Below, piece by piece: positions 1 to 10,012 of a stretch of 64,000 nt of DNA. Positions within the stretch are counted from its first letter, which is position 1. The number at the start of each line of letters is the position of its first letter. The notes below the pieces were generated by a model. It saw nothing but the letters and a program-made list of their open reading frames with translations, was not told the origin of the DNA and searched no databases. A program made the translations under genes and the position numbers. Source of the DNA: Salinibacter ruber DSM 13855 (GTDB lineage: Bacteria > Bacteroidota > Rhodothermia > Rhodothermales > Salinibacteraceae); the NCBI RefSeq assembly GCF_000013045.1, contig NC_007677.1, forward strand, positions 992,001-1,056,000, given 5' to 3'.

Positions 1-2
1 TC

Positions 3-521
3 GCGGGCCTGGAGGGCACCGTGGTCGAGATCGGGCCGGGGACGGGCGTCAACCTGCCGCACCTGCCCGACGGCCTCCGGTGGATCGGGCTGGAGCCCAA
101 TCCGCACATGCACGGGTACATCCGGGAGCGGCTGGACGGACGCGCCCTCGACGCCGAGATCCGCACCGCCCCGGCACAGGACACCGGCCTACCGGACGAG
201 AGCGTAGACGCCGTCGTCAGCACGCTCGTCCTCTGCTCCGTCTCCGACGTGAGGGACACGCTGGCCGAACTGCGGCGCGTCCTGCGGCCCGGTGGGCGTC
301 TCCTGTTTATCGAGCACGTCGCGGCGGAGCGGCACACGCCCCTCTGTTGGTTTCAACACGGGATTCGGCCCGTGTGGCGGGCCGTGGCCGACGGGTGCCG
401 TCCGGATCGCGACACCGGCGCTCAGCTCCGGCGGGCGGGGTTCTCGACGGTCGAGATGGAGCGGTTCGACATTGGGGTCCCGCCGGTGTCCCCCCACATC
501 GTGGGGACGGCGACGAAATGA
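3..521 (+). CDS. Class I SAM-dependent methyltransferase, 5'-truncated by the window edge
   Basis: The reading frame is open from base 3, so the gene begins before the window. The visible 172 residues carry the Rossmann-fold motif I (VVEIGPGTGVNLPHL), an acidic residue closing strand 2 (GLEPN), a motif-IV-like stretch (SVDAVVSTLVLCSV) and the post-motif [16 protein letters not shown]. This is the Methyltransf_11 layout, close to the METTL7/UbiE-like group that acts on small molecules or lipids. The substrate cannot be read from the sequence. The next gene on the same strand is a Nudix hydrolase 87 bases downstream. Fold call firm; substrate unknown. Confidence 0.85.
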   Translation, partial: AGLEGTVVEIGPGTGVNLPHLPDGLRWIGLEPNPHMHGYIRERLDGRALDAEIRTAPAQDTGLPDESVDAVVSTLVLCSVSDVRDTLAELRRVLRPGGRLLFIEHVAAERHTPLCWFQHGIRPVWRAVADGCRPDRDTGAQLRRAGFSTVEMERFDIGVPPVSPHIVGTATK

Positions 522-608
522 GTCCAAAAGGGGCCCGTGGCGGGAGGAAAACCGGCGTGTGAGTGCGGGGGATGCTCAGTGTTTGTCCATAGACTCCGTG
601 TTGTGTCG

Positions 609-1046
609 ATGCCTACGGTCCATCTTCTTGCGCGCGCCGTCGTGCGGGAGGCCAATCATGTGCTCGTCGTTCGGGCCGAGGGGCAGCCCCACACGTTTCT
701 GCCGGGCGGCCATCGGGAGCCCGGGGAGGGCCTGGAAGGATGCCTGCGTCGCGAGCTCGACGAGGAGCTGGGCGTCCGTGCCGAGGTGGGCCGCTACCTG
801 GGGGCCGTGGAGCACCAGTGGAGGCGGGAGGGGGAGCGTCAGTACGAGATCAACCACTGCTACGCGACCACGAGTCCCGCGCTTACGGCCGACACGCCCC
901 CGCAGGCCCAAGAGGACTACCTATCGTTTGCCTGGGCGCCCGTCGACCAGCTCGATCGGGTGTCCCTGCAGCCGCCGCCCCTACGTGCCCTGCTGGCGGG
1001 GACGGACGCGGCGGACGCTGCGTGGTGGGGGTCTACGGTTCGTTGA
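609..1046 (+). CDS. Nudix (MutT-like) hydrolase
   Basis: A 145-residue protein with a canonical Nudix box: GHREPGE followed by RELDEELGV fits G-x5-E-x7-REU-x-EE-x-GU, so it should hydrolyse a nucleoside diphosphate linked to another moiety, using Mg2+. An in-frame start exists at 537, but homologous sequence begins at MPTVHLLARAVV, so the ATG at 609 is chosen. The N-terminal strand, the box and the C-terminal FAWAPVDQLD (typical of Nudix strand/helix order) are all present, so the domain is complete. Substrate is not predictable. It is followed by tRNA-Arg on the same strand. Confidence 0.85.
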   Translation: MPTVHLLARAVVREANHVLVVRAEGQPHTFLPGGHREPGEGLEGCLRRELDEELGVRAEVGRYLGAVEHQWRREGERQYEINHCYATTSPALTADTPPQAQEDYLSFAWAPVDQLDRVSLQPPPLRALLAGTDAADAAWWGSTVR

Positions 1047-1195
1047 CCGCCGCGGACCGCCAGCCCACTCCGGCCCCGTAGGACCCAGGGGGCTTCTGGG
1101 GCGTCGTCGCGCATTCCTCATTTCTTTAGAGGGGGACCGGCTGGGATCCAGGATCCCGCCCCGACGACGCGTGTATAGACCGTGCTTTAGAAGAA

Positions 1196-1270
1196 GGGCC
1201 TGTAGCTCAGCCTGGATAGAGCATCGGCCTTCGGAGCCGAGTGTCGGGGGTTCGAATCCTCCCGGGCCCG
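1196..1270 (+). tRNA. tRNA-Arg (anticodon TCG)
   Basis: A 75-nt cloverleaf. The acceptor strands are GGGCCTG (1196-1202) and CGGGCCC (1263-1269) with one G-T pair and discriminator G1270. The D arm has TAGCTCAGCCTGGATAGAGCA. The anticodon stem TCGGC/GCCGA encloses loop CTTCGGA, giving anticodon TCG (arginine, CGA codons). The T arm has the invariant GTTCGAAT. CCA is not encoded. Confidence 0.95.
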
Positions 1271-1286
1271 CCCTTGGTGCCCTGAG

Positions 1287-1318
1287 CCCGCCTCCCGTGT
1301 CGCTGGAGGCGGGTTTTT
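1287..1318 (+). terminator. Rho-independent terminator after tRNA-Arg
   Basis: Perfect 9-bp stem CCCGCCTCC (1287-1295) / GGAGGCGGG (1305-1313) with a 9-nt loop, followed by five T (1314-1318). It lies 17 bases after the tRNA and so ends its transcript. Confidence 0.85.
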
Positions 1319-1414
1319 GTGTGGGCGTCCACGGTGCATCGCTCCCTGGTCCGTGAGGCGCGCGGTCCGGTTGCAGGGCGCACGCATCCATCCGGGGAAG
1401 GGGGAACCCTGGTT

Positions 1415-2317
1415 TTAATCCGATGTCGGGAAGTCGCGGGCCGCGAGCACGGGCCCGCTCGCCTCCCGAAGCACCTCCTCGGTGACACTGCCCAGCATCG
1501 CGCGCCGGACGCCCCGAAGGCCACGGGTGGCCATGACGATCAGATCGGTCTCGTGTGGGGCACTGCGAAGAATGCTCGGCGCCGGCTCGCCCCGGTGCAC
1601 AACGTAGGACACCGTCAGGTCTCCGCCTGCCAGATCGCTGCCCCAGTCTTCGAGGGCCGTTTCGGCCTTCTCCTTCGTCTTGTGGCTCGTGACCGTCGGG
1701 GACTCCGGGCCGTAGACCGAAGGGGTATCGGGCGTTTCGACGACGTGCACCAGCTTCAGGGGGGCCTCGTAGATCGTTGCGAGACGACCGGCCTGCTGCA
1801 GAGCGCCCCGGGACGGATTCGAGAAGTCAACCGGCGCCACGATCCGCTCGATGGAGGCGGCCGCCTCTTCGTCGTCGGGGGACTGGACGGTAAAGACCGG
1901 AGTGGGGGCCGTCCGTAGGGTCTCCTCCGCCACGCTGCCGTAGAAGGCCCGCTCGACGCCCCGACGCCCATGGGTCCCCATCGCGATCATGCCGACGTCC
2001 TTGCTCTCGGCGTACCGTACGAGGGCGGGGGCGACGGCGTCTGCCCGCTCGGCGTTGAATGTGAGGCGGTCGTCGTCTGCGTCGAGGCCGTGGGCCGAGA
2101 GGGCGTCTTGGCAACGCTCCTCAAACTCTTCTTCAAGCTTGTAAGTCGGGACGGGCGAGCGCGGCTCCCGCTGGAAGGGGCCCTGCGGCACCTCCTGAAC
2201 GTGCATCAGGTGCAGCCGGGCGTCGGTTCGTTGGAGAAGATCGGCGCCGTAGGCGAAGGCCCGCTTCGAAGAGGGGGAGAAGTCGAAGGCGAGCAGAAGG
2301 TCGTTGAGTTCGAACAT
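1415..2317 (-). CDS. Universal stress protein, tandem two-domain UspA type
   Basis: A 300-residue cytoplasmic protein made of two UspA domains (about 1-150 and 155-300). Each ends with the nucleotide-binding pattern G-x2-G-x9-G-S: GTHGRRGVERAFYGS in domain 1 and [15 protein letters not shown] in domain 2, so both halves probably bind ATP. Domain 1 starts with the typical LLLAFDFSPSSKRAF strand-helix. Such tandem USPs are stress-related, but the individual role is unknown. A second tandem USP is encoded at 29127-30029 in this window. It stands alone, convergent with tRNA-Arg. Confidence 0.9.
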   Translation of the reverse strand: MFELNDLLLAFDFSPSSKRAFAYGADLLQRTDARLHLMHVQEVPQGPFQREPRSPVPTYKLEEEFEERCQDALSAHGLDADDDRLTFNAERADAVAPALVRYAESKDVGMIAMGTHGRRGVERAFYGSVAEETLRTAPTPVFTVQSPDDEEAAASIERIVAPVDFSNPSRGALQQAGRLATIYEAPLKLVHVVETPDTPSVYGPESPTVTSHKTKEKAETALEDWGSDLAGGDLTVSYVVHRGEPAPSILRSAPHETDLIVMATRGLRGVRRAMLGSVTEEVLREASGPVLAARDFPTSD

Positions 2318-2616
2318 GAGATGGGGGAGAGGTTAACGTATCGGTTTTCAGGGCATTGAAGTGAACGGTCGAGGCGGGGGCGTCCGGCCCCACTCGCTCG
2401 TATCGAAGCCGTGAGGGACGATTGGCGTTCCGGGCCGCAACGGCTCGGACAGCAGGGGAACAAGAAAGACGACAGGCGGCCTTTCGGATGTGCTCCACGC
2501 GCAAACGGAAGGCCCAGGGGTGAGGTCCATCTGGCGTATGGAGCCCGTGTGTACGGACCGGTGCCCGGGCCTCCAGACGGCCGGGCCGCCGTTGCACCGG
2601 GTGCGGCCACGATGAC

Positions 2617-5511
2617 TCACGGAATGGAGCTGCCGGGCCCTCCCCCGCCGGCCACGCTGCTCGCCGTGTTGCGGAGGCGGTTTCCGAAGCCGCCCAGGGG
2701 GCCGCCCCGGCCCGAGTTTGGAATCTGGAGCCGGAGCAACTGGGACAGCTGCCCGCTCTTGACCTGGAGGCTGAAGCTGTACGACTGGCGCGCCCCGAAG
2801 GGAACCCAACTGAAAGACATCACCCAACACCGGCAGCGCCCGATGTCCCGGTTGAGGTTGATGCTCGTGGTGGCCAGCTCGTTCTGAACAAAATCGTAGC
2901 CCGTGCGGCCTTCCAGGGACCATCGTGGCGTTACGTCGAAGCTGAACCGGGTGTTGAGTGTTGTGGTCTGGCCCTCAATCTGCTTCCGCGGCTTGCGGAA
3001 GCTGTAGTTGAAGTCAAAACTCAGCGTCCAGGGAATATCCGTGCCGAGGTAGCCCTGCTGGGAACGCGTCCCAGACGCCCGCCCTCCTTGTTGCGCCCCG
3101 GAGCCCCCCGACGAGCGGCCTTGCTCGGGGCGCTGTTGCCCGGGGCGGCCTGTGCCCCCCCCTGCGCCCGACGGTATGCCGGGCCGGGTGCCGACCCCGC
3201 TGCCCCCGCCGCCGCCCTCGAACGAACTGCTGAGGTTGAGGCTAAAGCGTGTGAGCCGGACCGGCGTGAGGGGGCTTTCCGAAAACATATAACGGTCGAC
3301 GCGTCGGAGGCGGCGCCCGTCGCCGTCCCCAGTAGGGCGGAGTGCGTAGGGGGAGAAGGTCATGGACGACCGGACGCTAAAGTCGCGGATCGAGGTGCGG
3401 GCCCGGAGGCCAATGTCACTGAGTTTGAAGGCATCGGCCGTGAAGTTGTAGGAGGTATCCAGGTCGAAGTCCAGCAGCTTAATCGTCTCCTCGTCCGTCT
3501 CCCCGGTCGAGTCGACGCGTACCCGTTTCGTTTCGAGCTCGTTGTCGAGCCGGAAGCTTAGGGTGCGCTGCTCGTTGCTCCCGCGCACTCGGTTTCCGTT
3601 GAGAATGTCGTACCGGACCGGGTCGCCCTCGTCGTTGAGCACAGGGTCTCCGTTCGCGTAGCGGAGCGGGCGCGTCCGTCCCCAGAAGGGGGCGTTGAAG
3701 TTGGGACTGTAGCTGAACGAGAGGGAGGGCGAGACCCGGTGGCGGAGGCCCTGGAAGGGGCCGACCCGGATTGGGAAGAGGCCGTACAGCTCCGTGTTGG
3801 CCGAGATGCCCGTCGAGAAGTCCCGCCGGGCGTAGAAGCCCTGGACCCGCCGTTCCTCGGTTGTACGGGTGGTGTCCTCCGCGGTCGTGTCGCGGTCAAC
3901 GACCCGGCGGAGGGTGCTGATGCGCCAGTCCGAGTTGTACCGAAAATTGGGGCTGAGGCTGAGGTTGTAGCGGTTGACCCGGAAAGAGGCGCTCACCGGG
4001 ATCTGGTGCGTCGCGCTGAAGTCGAACTGCTCGTCGTCGCCGGTGGCGGTCCGATACTTCTCCCGGTCCACGAGTGCCTCGTACCAGGCGATGTCGGCGA
4101 CCCGGTCCGCCTCCAGGGAGTCGCCCTGCTCGCGGAGTTGCTCGACGTCCCGCGGGGAGAAGGAGTAGCTGTTGTCGACCGACAGGTCGTAGGAGGTCGT
4201 GATCTTCTCGAACCACCGGTCGTCGCCCACCGCCTGCTCCACCTCGAAGGGCTTAAACGAGCGCTGCGAGAAACTCAGGCTGGGAAGGGTCATGGACACC
4301 TCCCCGCTTTGAAGCTGCTGCCGCTGGTTGGCGCTGAGGTTCAGGTTTTTGCCGCTTCCGGGCCAGCTTTTGCTGTAGCGCAGGTTCGACGAAATCTCCT
4401 GGCTGACGGCGTCGTCGTAGTTGTTGCTGTTGCGGCGTGCGAAGTCCGTCGAGGTGGCCAGGTTGATGTCGCCGCGGATGGATGCGGTGGGGGAGAGGTC
4501 CTGGCTGTGTTGCCACTGGAGCTGCCCCCGGTGTCGGTTGGTGAAGTCGGGGTCCTCCTCCTCCCCAATTTGGGTGCGCCGGTAGGTGAGGTCCACGCTC
4601 CCGTCGTAGTTGTATCGCTTGCTGTACCGGAATATGGGGTTAATCTCGAAGCTGCCCTTCGACCAGACGCTGGCCTGGAGCTGTAGGTCCGTGTAGGCGT
4701 TCATCGCGAAGTACCAGCCCCAGTTGCGGAGGAAGAGGCCCTTCTCCCGGTCTTGGCCGTAGTTCGGCGCCAGGGGGCCGCTCCGGCGGCCCGACACGTT
4801 GGGCAAAAACCCGAACGGGAGCCACAGGGGGGTGGGGATGTCGAACAGGTACAGGTGAATGGGGCCGGTGTAGACCCATTCCCCGTCGACCTTCATCTGG
4901 TTGGAGCGCAGCGAGTAGGAGGGGGTCTCGCCGGGGGGGCAGTCACAGGTCGTGTACCTGCCCTCCTGCACAAACAGGGTGCTGTCCTCGAACGCCTTTA
5001 CGGCATCGCCCTGCACGTAGCCGTCCTGTTGCTGGGTGCGGGCCGTCACGACCCGGCCCCGTTTGGTGCGGAGGCTGTAGGAGAGGGTCTCTCCGGTGAA
5101 CGACTGGCCGCCGCCCTGTTGCCCCCCGCCCCGCTCGAACGTCGGGCGGGTTTGTGCGGTGTCGGAGGGGGAGCCGAACGCTTCCAGGACGCTCGTTTTG
5201 AGATTCATCTCGATGGTGCCGGCCTTCAGGGTTGCGCCCTGGTACGACATCTGCGCCTGGCCGTGGAGGGTCCCGTGGTCCGCCGAGTCCGGAGGGGTAA
5301 CGATGACCAGCGAGTCCGACGCCGCGAACTCCACGCCGGCGGCGTCGGCGTTCGGCGCCCCCGATGCGGACGGTTGCTGAGACGGGCGGGCCGAGTCGGG
5401 GATGGCGCGGCGGTCCTGGGCGGCGCCCGGAGGGGCCAGGAGGGCGAACACGAGTAGGGCGCCGAGCCCAACGGTCAATCGGTCCGGTCGGGGGGAGCGA
5501 AGCACAGTCAC
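2617..5511 (-). CDS. lptD: LptD-like outer-membrane lipopolysaccharide-assembly protein
   Basis: About 964 residues. A signal peptide (arginine-rich start, hydrophobic LTVGLGALLVFALLA, cleavage near PGAAQD) leads into an OstA/LptA-like N-domain (SDSLVIVTPP..., LHGQAQMSYQGATLKAGTIEMN). A long beta-barrel follows, with the family block LWLPFGFLPNVSGRRSGPLAPN. This is the Bacteroidota LptD form, which inserts LPS in the outer leaflet. The only cysteines of the mature protein are two CxC pairs, TCDCP near residue 190 and GRCRCW near the C-terminus. A Gly/Gln-rich linker of about 50 residues precedes the last barrel part. The frame is open further upstream into the ROK gene; I chose the GTG at 5511 because it gives a compact signal peptide. 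An ATG at 5616 is the alternative and would overlap the ROK gene by 23 bases. Confidence 0.85.
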   Translation of the reverse strand: MTVLRSPRPDRLTVGLGALLVFALLAPPGAAQDRRAIPDSARPSQQPSASGAPNADAAGVEFAASDSLVIVTPPDSADHGTLHGQAQMSYQGATLKAGTIEMNLKTSVLEAFGSPSDTAQTRPTFERGGGQQGGGQSFTGETLSYSLRTKRGRVVTARTQQQDGYVQGDAVKAFEDSTLFVQEGRYTTCDCPPGETPSYSLRSNQMKVDGEWVYTGPIHLYLFDIPTPLWLPFGFLPNVSGRRSGPLAPNYGQDREKGLFLRNWGWYFAMNAYTDLQLQASVWSKGSFEINPIFRYSKRYNYDGSVDLTYRRTQIGEEEDPDFTNRHRGQLQWQHSQDLSPTASIRGDINLATSTDFARRNSNNYDDAVSQEISSNLRYSKSWPGSGKNLNLSANQRQQLQSGEVSMTLPSLSFSQRSFKPFEVEQAVGDDRWFEKITTSYDLSVDNSYSFSPRDVEQLREQGDSLEADRVADIAWYEALVDREKYRTATGDDEQFDFSATHQIPVSASFRVNRYNLSLSPNFRYNSDWRISTLRRVVDRDTTAEDTTRTTEERRVQGFYARRDFSTGISANTELYGLFPIRVGPFQGLRHRVSPSLSFSYSPNFNAPFWGRTRPLRYANGDPVLNDEGDPVRYDILNGNRVRGSNEQRTLSFRLDNELETKRVRVDSTGETDEETIKLLDFDLDTSYNFTADAFKLSDIGLRARTSIRDFSVRSSMTFSPYALRPTGDGDGRRLRRVDRYMFSESPLTPVRLTRFSLNLSSSFEGGGGGSGVGTRPGIPSGAGGGTGRPGQQRPEQGRSSGGSGAQQGGRASGTRSQQGYLGTDIPWTLSFDFNYSFRKPRKQIEGQTTTLNTRFSFDVTPRWSLEGRTGYDFVQNELATTSINLNRDIGRCRCWVMSFSWVPFGARQSYSFSLQVKSGQLSQLLRLQIPNSGRGGPLGGFGNRLRNTASSVAGGGGPGSSIP

Positions 5512-5593
5512 CAGGCGGTGGGATAGGCACGAACCGTCCCGCCCCGGGCCCCGTGCGCAGATCGCGTGTGGCGGCGGATGGGCGGGCCGACGA

Positions 5594-6577
5594 CTATCGG
5601 GTTCCAACCTGGGCATCCTTGCCTTCAAAGGCGAGGCGGGCCGCCCCGAGAAGACTGGCCTCGTTCCCGAGGTCTTCCCGGTGAATTTGGAGGTCGTCCC
5701 GAAGGCCCGGCGTGACGAAGCGGGGGAGGACGTCGCGGGCAGGATCGAGGATATAGTCTCCGGCCGCAGAAACGCCCCCGCCCACCACAATGGTTCGAAT
5801 GTCCAGAAGATTTACGGCGGAGCCGAGCACGCACCCGAGCTTGTGGCCGGCCCAGGCCAGCATGGCCTGCGCAAACTCGTCGCCCTGCGTGGCCGCGTCG
5901 TACAGCGTGCGGGGCGACATCTGCTCCAGATCGCCCTCCACGAGGTCCCGGACGGTGCTGTCGGGGTAGTTGACGATCCGGTCGCGGGCGTGACGGGTCA
6001 GGAATCTCTGGCCGAGGTAGCCTTCGATGGCCCCGCCCACGCCCGTATTGGCGAACGGCCCTTCGTAGTCGACCGTCATGTGTCCAATCTCGCCGGCCCC
6101 GCCCGTGCTACCCCGAAAGATTTTGTTCTGGTATATGATGCCCCCGCCCACGCCGGTGCCAAGGGTGACCATGATAAAAGAGTCGACGTGCCGGCCGGCC
6201 CCGTGGAAGGCGGATCCGAGGGCGGCCACGTTCGCGTCGTTCTCCACGATGATGGGGAGGGACCGGCCGAGCCGCGACTGAAGGGATGCGCGCAGGTTGA
6301 CGGATTCCCAGTCGTCGATATTGGGCGGGTGGGATACCGTTGTGCGCTCCCAGTTCACGGCGCCGGGGGCCCCAATCCCAACGCCCATCACGGCATCCGA
6401 CGGGGCGAGATCGATCAGGTCCGCGACGAGGCCCGTGATCTGGGACGTGACGTGCTCGGGCCCCTTCCGGGCCTCCGTGGGACGTTGGGTTTGTTCGAGC
6501 AGGCCGTCCTCGCGGGCCACGAGGGCGGCCTTCAGGTTCGTCCCGCCAATGTCAACCCCAATGGCGTACGAACTCAT
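5594..6577 (-). CDS. ROK-family sugar kinase (glucokinase-like)
   Basis: 327 residues. The N-terminal phosphate-binding loop GVDIGGTNLKAALV, the catalytic-base segment ENDANVAALGSAFHGAG and the ATP-site TLGTGVGGGII are intact, so it should phosphorylate a hexose, probably glucose, feeding glycolysis alongside enolase in the same gene string. The usual ROK zinc motif CxCGxxGCxE is replaced by FANTGVGGAIE after GHMTV: all three cysteines are gone while the histidine stays. It lies between ftsB (upstream, 84 bases away) and lptD. Family certain; sugar specificity inferred from the glucokinase-like pattern. Confidence 0.88.
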   Translation of the reverse strand: MSSYAIGVDIGGTNLKAALVAREDGLLEQTQRPTEARKGPEHVTSQITGLVADLIDLAPSDAVMGVGIGAPGAVNWERTTVSHPPNIDDWESVNLRASLQSRLGRSLPIIVENDANVAALGSAFHGAGRHVDSFIMVTLGTGVGGGIIYQNKIFRGSTGGAGEIGHMTVDYEGPFANTGVGGAIEGYLGQRFLTRHARDRIVNYPDSTVRDLVEGDLEQMSPRTLYDAATQGDEFAQAMLAWAGHKLGCVLGSAVNLLDIRTIVVGGGVSAAGDYILDPARDVLPRFVTPGLRDDLQIHREDLGNEASLLGAARLAFEGKDAQVGTR

Positions 6578-6661
6578 GCTAGTCCGTGGAGCGGGTGATG
6601 GGCAGAGAGGTGGGGGAGGGGACCGGGAGGCCCCGGTCGTGGGGCGCCGGAGTGCCCCGTC

Positions 6662-6958
6662 TCATTCGGCGGGCTCGACGCGGTAGATGGTTTCGCCGGG
6701 TCGTTTCATGCCGTACTCCTCACGGGCGATCCGTTCGACGAGGCTATCCGACAGGGGGCGATCGAGCTGAGAACGAAGGCGTTCAATTTCCGCGCGGAGG
6801 TCGGCGTTCTCCCGAGCGGTCGCCTCCAGTTCCTGGTGCCAGCGGTATCGCTGCCAGAGGCTGTGGCTGTCGAAGAACGCAACCCAGACCAGCACACCGC
6901 CCAGCAGAAGGCCGAGTCCCCACCGCACGTGGCGACCGGAGAGCGTAGAGTCGGGCAT
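6662..6958 (-). CDS. ftsB: FtsB/DivIC-family septum formation initiator
   Basis: 98 residues with a short cytoplasmic head, one transmembrane helix (WGLGLLLGGVLVWVAFF) and a periplasmic coiled coil (WHQELEATARENADLRAEIERLRSQL). It ends in the family signature ERIAREEYGMKRPGETIYRV. FtsB/DivIC proteins bridge FtsL and FtsQ in the divisome. The gene starts 15 bases after enolase ends, the eno-ftsB order seen in many bacteria, so the two are probably cotranscribed. Confidence 0.9.
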   Translation of the reverse strand: MPDSTLSGRHVRWGLGLLLGGVLVWVAFFDSHSLWQRYRWHQELEATARENADLRAEIERLRSQLDRPLSDSLVERIAREEYGMKRPGETIYRVEPAE

Positions 6959-6973
6959 GGTGGACGGGGCCGA

Positions 6974-8347
<1,374 letters not shown>

Positions 8348-8464
8348 CTACGTGGTCGGCGTCCAGAACCACAAGACCGAGTCAGCAAGGGCGTTCAAAA
8401 ATGATCGGCCGTGCTCGCAGACGGCCGGCACACGGATGAGGCCCGGCCTTCCTCCGTGACAACG

Positions 8465-8499
8465 AAAAGGGCCGACGGCCTCAACGGCACGCCGGCCCC
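8465..8499 (-). terminator. Rho-independent terminator of the TPR gene
   Basis: Read on the minus strand: GGGGCCGGCG, a loop with an internal mismatch, CGTCGGCCC, then TTTT. The hairpin starts 25 bases past the stop codon of the TPR gene at 8524-9879 and separates it from enolase. Confidence 0.6.
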
Positions 8500-8523
8500 T
8501 CTGCTCTACCGAAAACGTCCGAG

Positions 8524-9879
8524 TCACCCGGAGGAAGGAGCCGACCGGACGGAGGTCGACTCGCCGATCCAGGAGTAGCAGCCGTAGTCGATGGTAAACG
8601 ACGCGCCGCTCTCCCAATCCTCCCGGTAGAAGATGTCTTCCTTGGTCGGAAACACCTTTCGGTAAGTTCGAATCTTGCTGTCCGCGACCGAGGAGAGTGA
8701 AGAGTCGACTTCCTTGGCCTGCCGGTACTTGTCCACGGCGGCCCAGTACACGGCCTTGTCGTTCCGGGCCATTTCGCCTCCGCTGCACTGGTTCACGGCA
8801 CGCGCGTACAGGTCCCCGATGGCAATGTACGCCCGTCCAAAGCTGTCCTTCATGTCGATGGCCTTCTGGAAGGCCTGGCGGGCCTGGGCGAGCTGCTTCA
8901 TCTTCTGGTAGGCCGTGCCCCGGTTGAAGTGATCCTCGGCCTTGAGCTCGGCGCCCTGCTTCTTGGCCCGCTTGTACGCCCGAAGTGCAGCCTCCGGGCG
9001 GCCGTCCTCGAGACGCATCTGTGCAATCTCCCGGACCGTCTCGGCCGACGGTTCCATCTTGATGAGGCGCTTCGAAAGCTCCGAGGCCTTCTTGATGTTG
9101 CCCTGCTGGTTGTACGCGTCGAAGAGCTCCGTGAGCAACTGGGTGCTGTCCGGGCTCTGCTCCACCTGCTTCTCCAAATACGCGATCTGGGCCTGCGGGT
9201 TTTTGCCGAAGATGTCCTCACGGACCGAGCTGATCATCCCGGCCACCTCCTCGTCGTCGCCCCGCTTCGACTCGACCGTGTTGGCGAAGTCGAGGGCCTT
9301 TTGCAGGTCGTTGTTCTCGAGGTGCGACTGCAGCACCTGCTGAATGTAGTAGGGGTCCAGCTCCTTCGGGGCCATCTCAAAGGCCCGTCGGTAGTGGGCC
9401 GTCGGGGTCTCAAGCCCCTCCACACCGTCCGGGAGCGAGCCCTGATGCTTTTCGAGGAACCGGCCTTTGCGGCGCTCCCACTTGTACGGCGTGTACTCCA
9501 GGCCGTGCTTCTCAAGGTTTTCCGAGGCGGACGCCAGGTAGGTCGCCGCGGTGTCCAGGTATGCCTTCCGGACGTCCTCCTTCGTGGCCTGCTCGGCGAG
9601 CCCCTCGTAGAGACTGATCACGCGGCGGTAGTTGTCGTCGTCCCCGTCGGGGGTGCCGGGGGCATTTTCGAGTATCCAGAGCAGATCGCTCCGCGCGCTT
9701 TCGAAGTTATCGTTCTTGTAATTCTCGTAGTAGAGGCTGTAGTGCATCAGCTTCTCCCGCTTGCTCGGCTCGCTGTCCTGAGCGGAGGCCGGCGGAACCG
9801 CCACGAGGAAGGCGAGCCCTGCGCAGAGGGCACCGGCGACGAGAGACTGAAACCGGAGGAGGGGGGCAGATTGAGGCAT
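8524..9879 (-). CDS. Exported tetratricopeptide-repeat protein
   Basis: 451 residues. A signal peptide (SLVAGALCAGLAFLVAVPPASAQD) precedes about 400 residues of helical repeats; recognisable TPR units include DHFNRGTAYQKMKQLAQARQAFQKAIDMKDSFGRAYIAIGDLYA-like spacing around residues 315-360. The C-terminal region holds CYSWIGESTS. TPR proteins of this sort in Bacteroidota are periplasmic scaffolds, often in gliding, secretion or cell-wall complexes, but no partner is evident here. The gene has its own terminator and lies 133 bases from the next gene, so it is probably monocistronic. Family firm, role unknown. Confidence 0.8.
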   Translation of the reverse strand: MPQSAPLLRFQSLVAGALCAGLAFLVAVPPASAQDSEPSKREKLMHYSLYYENYKNDNFESARSDLLWILENAPGTPDGDDDNYRRVISLYEGLAEQATKEDVRKAYLDTAATYLASASENLEKHGLEYTPYKWERRKGRFLEKHQGSLPDGVEGLETPTAHYRRAFEMAPKELDPYYIQQVLQSHLENNDLQKALDFANTVESKRGDDEEVAGMISSVREDIFGKNPQAQIAYLEKQVEQSPDSTQLLTELFDAYNQQGNIKKASELSKRLIKMEPSAETVREIAQMRLEDGRPEAALRAYKRAKKQGAELKAEDHFNRGTAYQKMKQLAQARQAFQKAIDMKDSFGRAYIAIGDLYARAVNQCSGGEMARNDKAVYWAAVDKYRQAKEVDSSLSSVADSKIRTYRKVFPTKEDIFYREDWESGASFTIDYGCYSWIGESTSVRSAPSSG

Positions 9880-10012
9880 ATTGGGGGCAGTTCTGTCCGA
9901 TATTTTGAACAGGCTAGGGCCTTAGACTGGACGCTCATCGTTGAGTTTCAGTCAAGAGGGCCCGTGGCGGGACCTGCTCGGCGAAGGGATGACCCGCGGA
10001 TCCCTGAGAACG

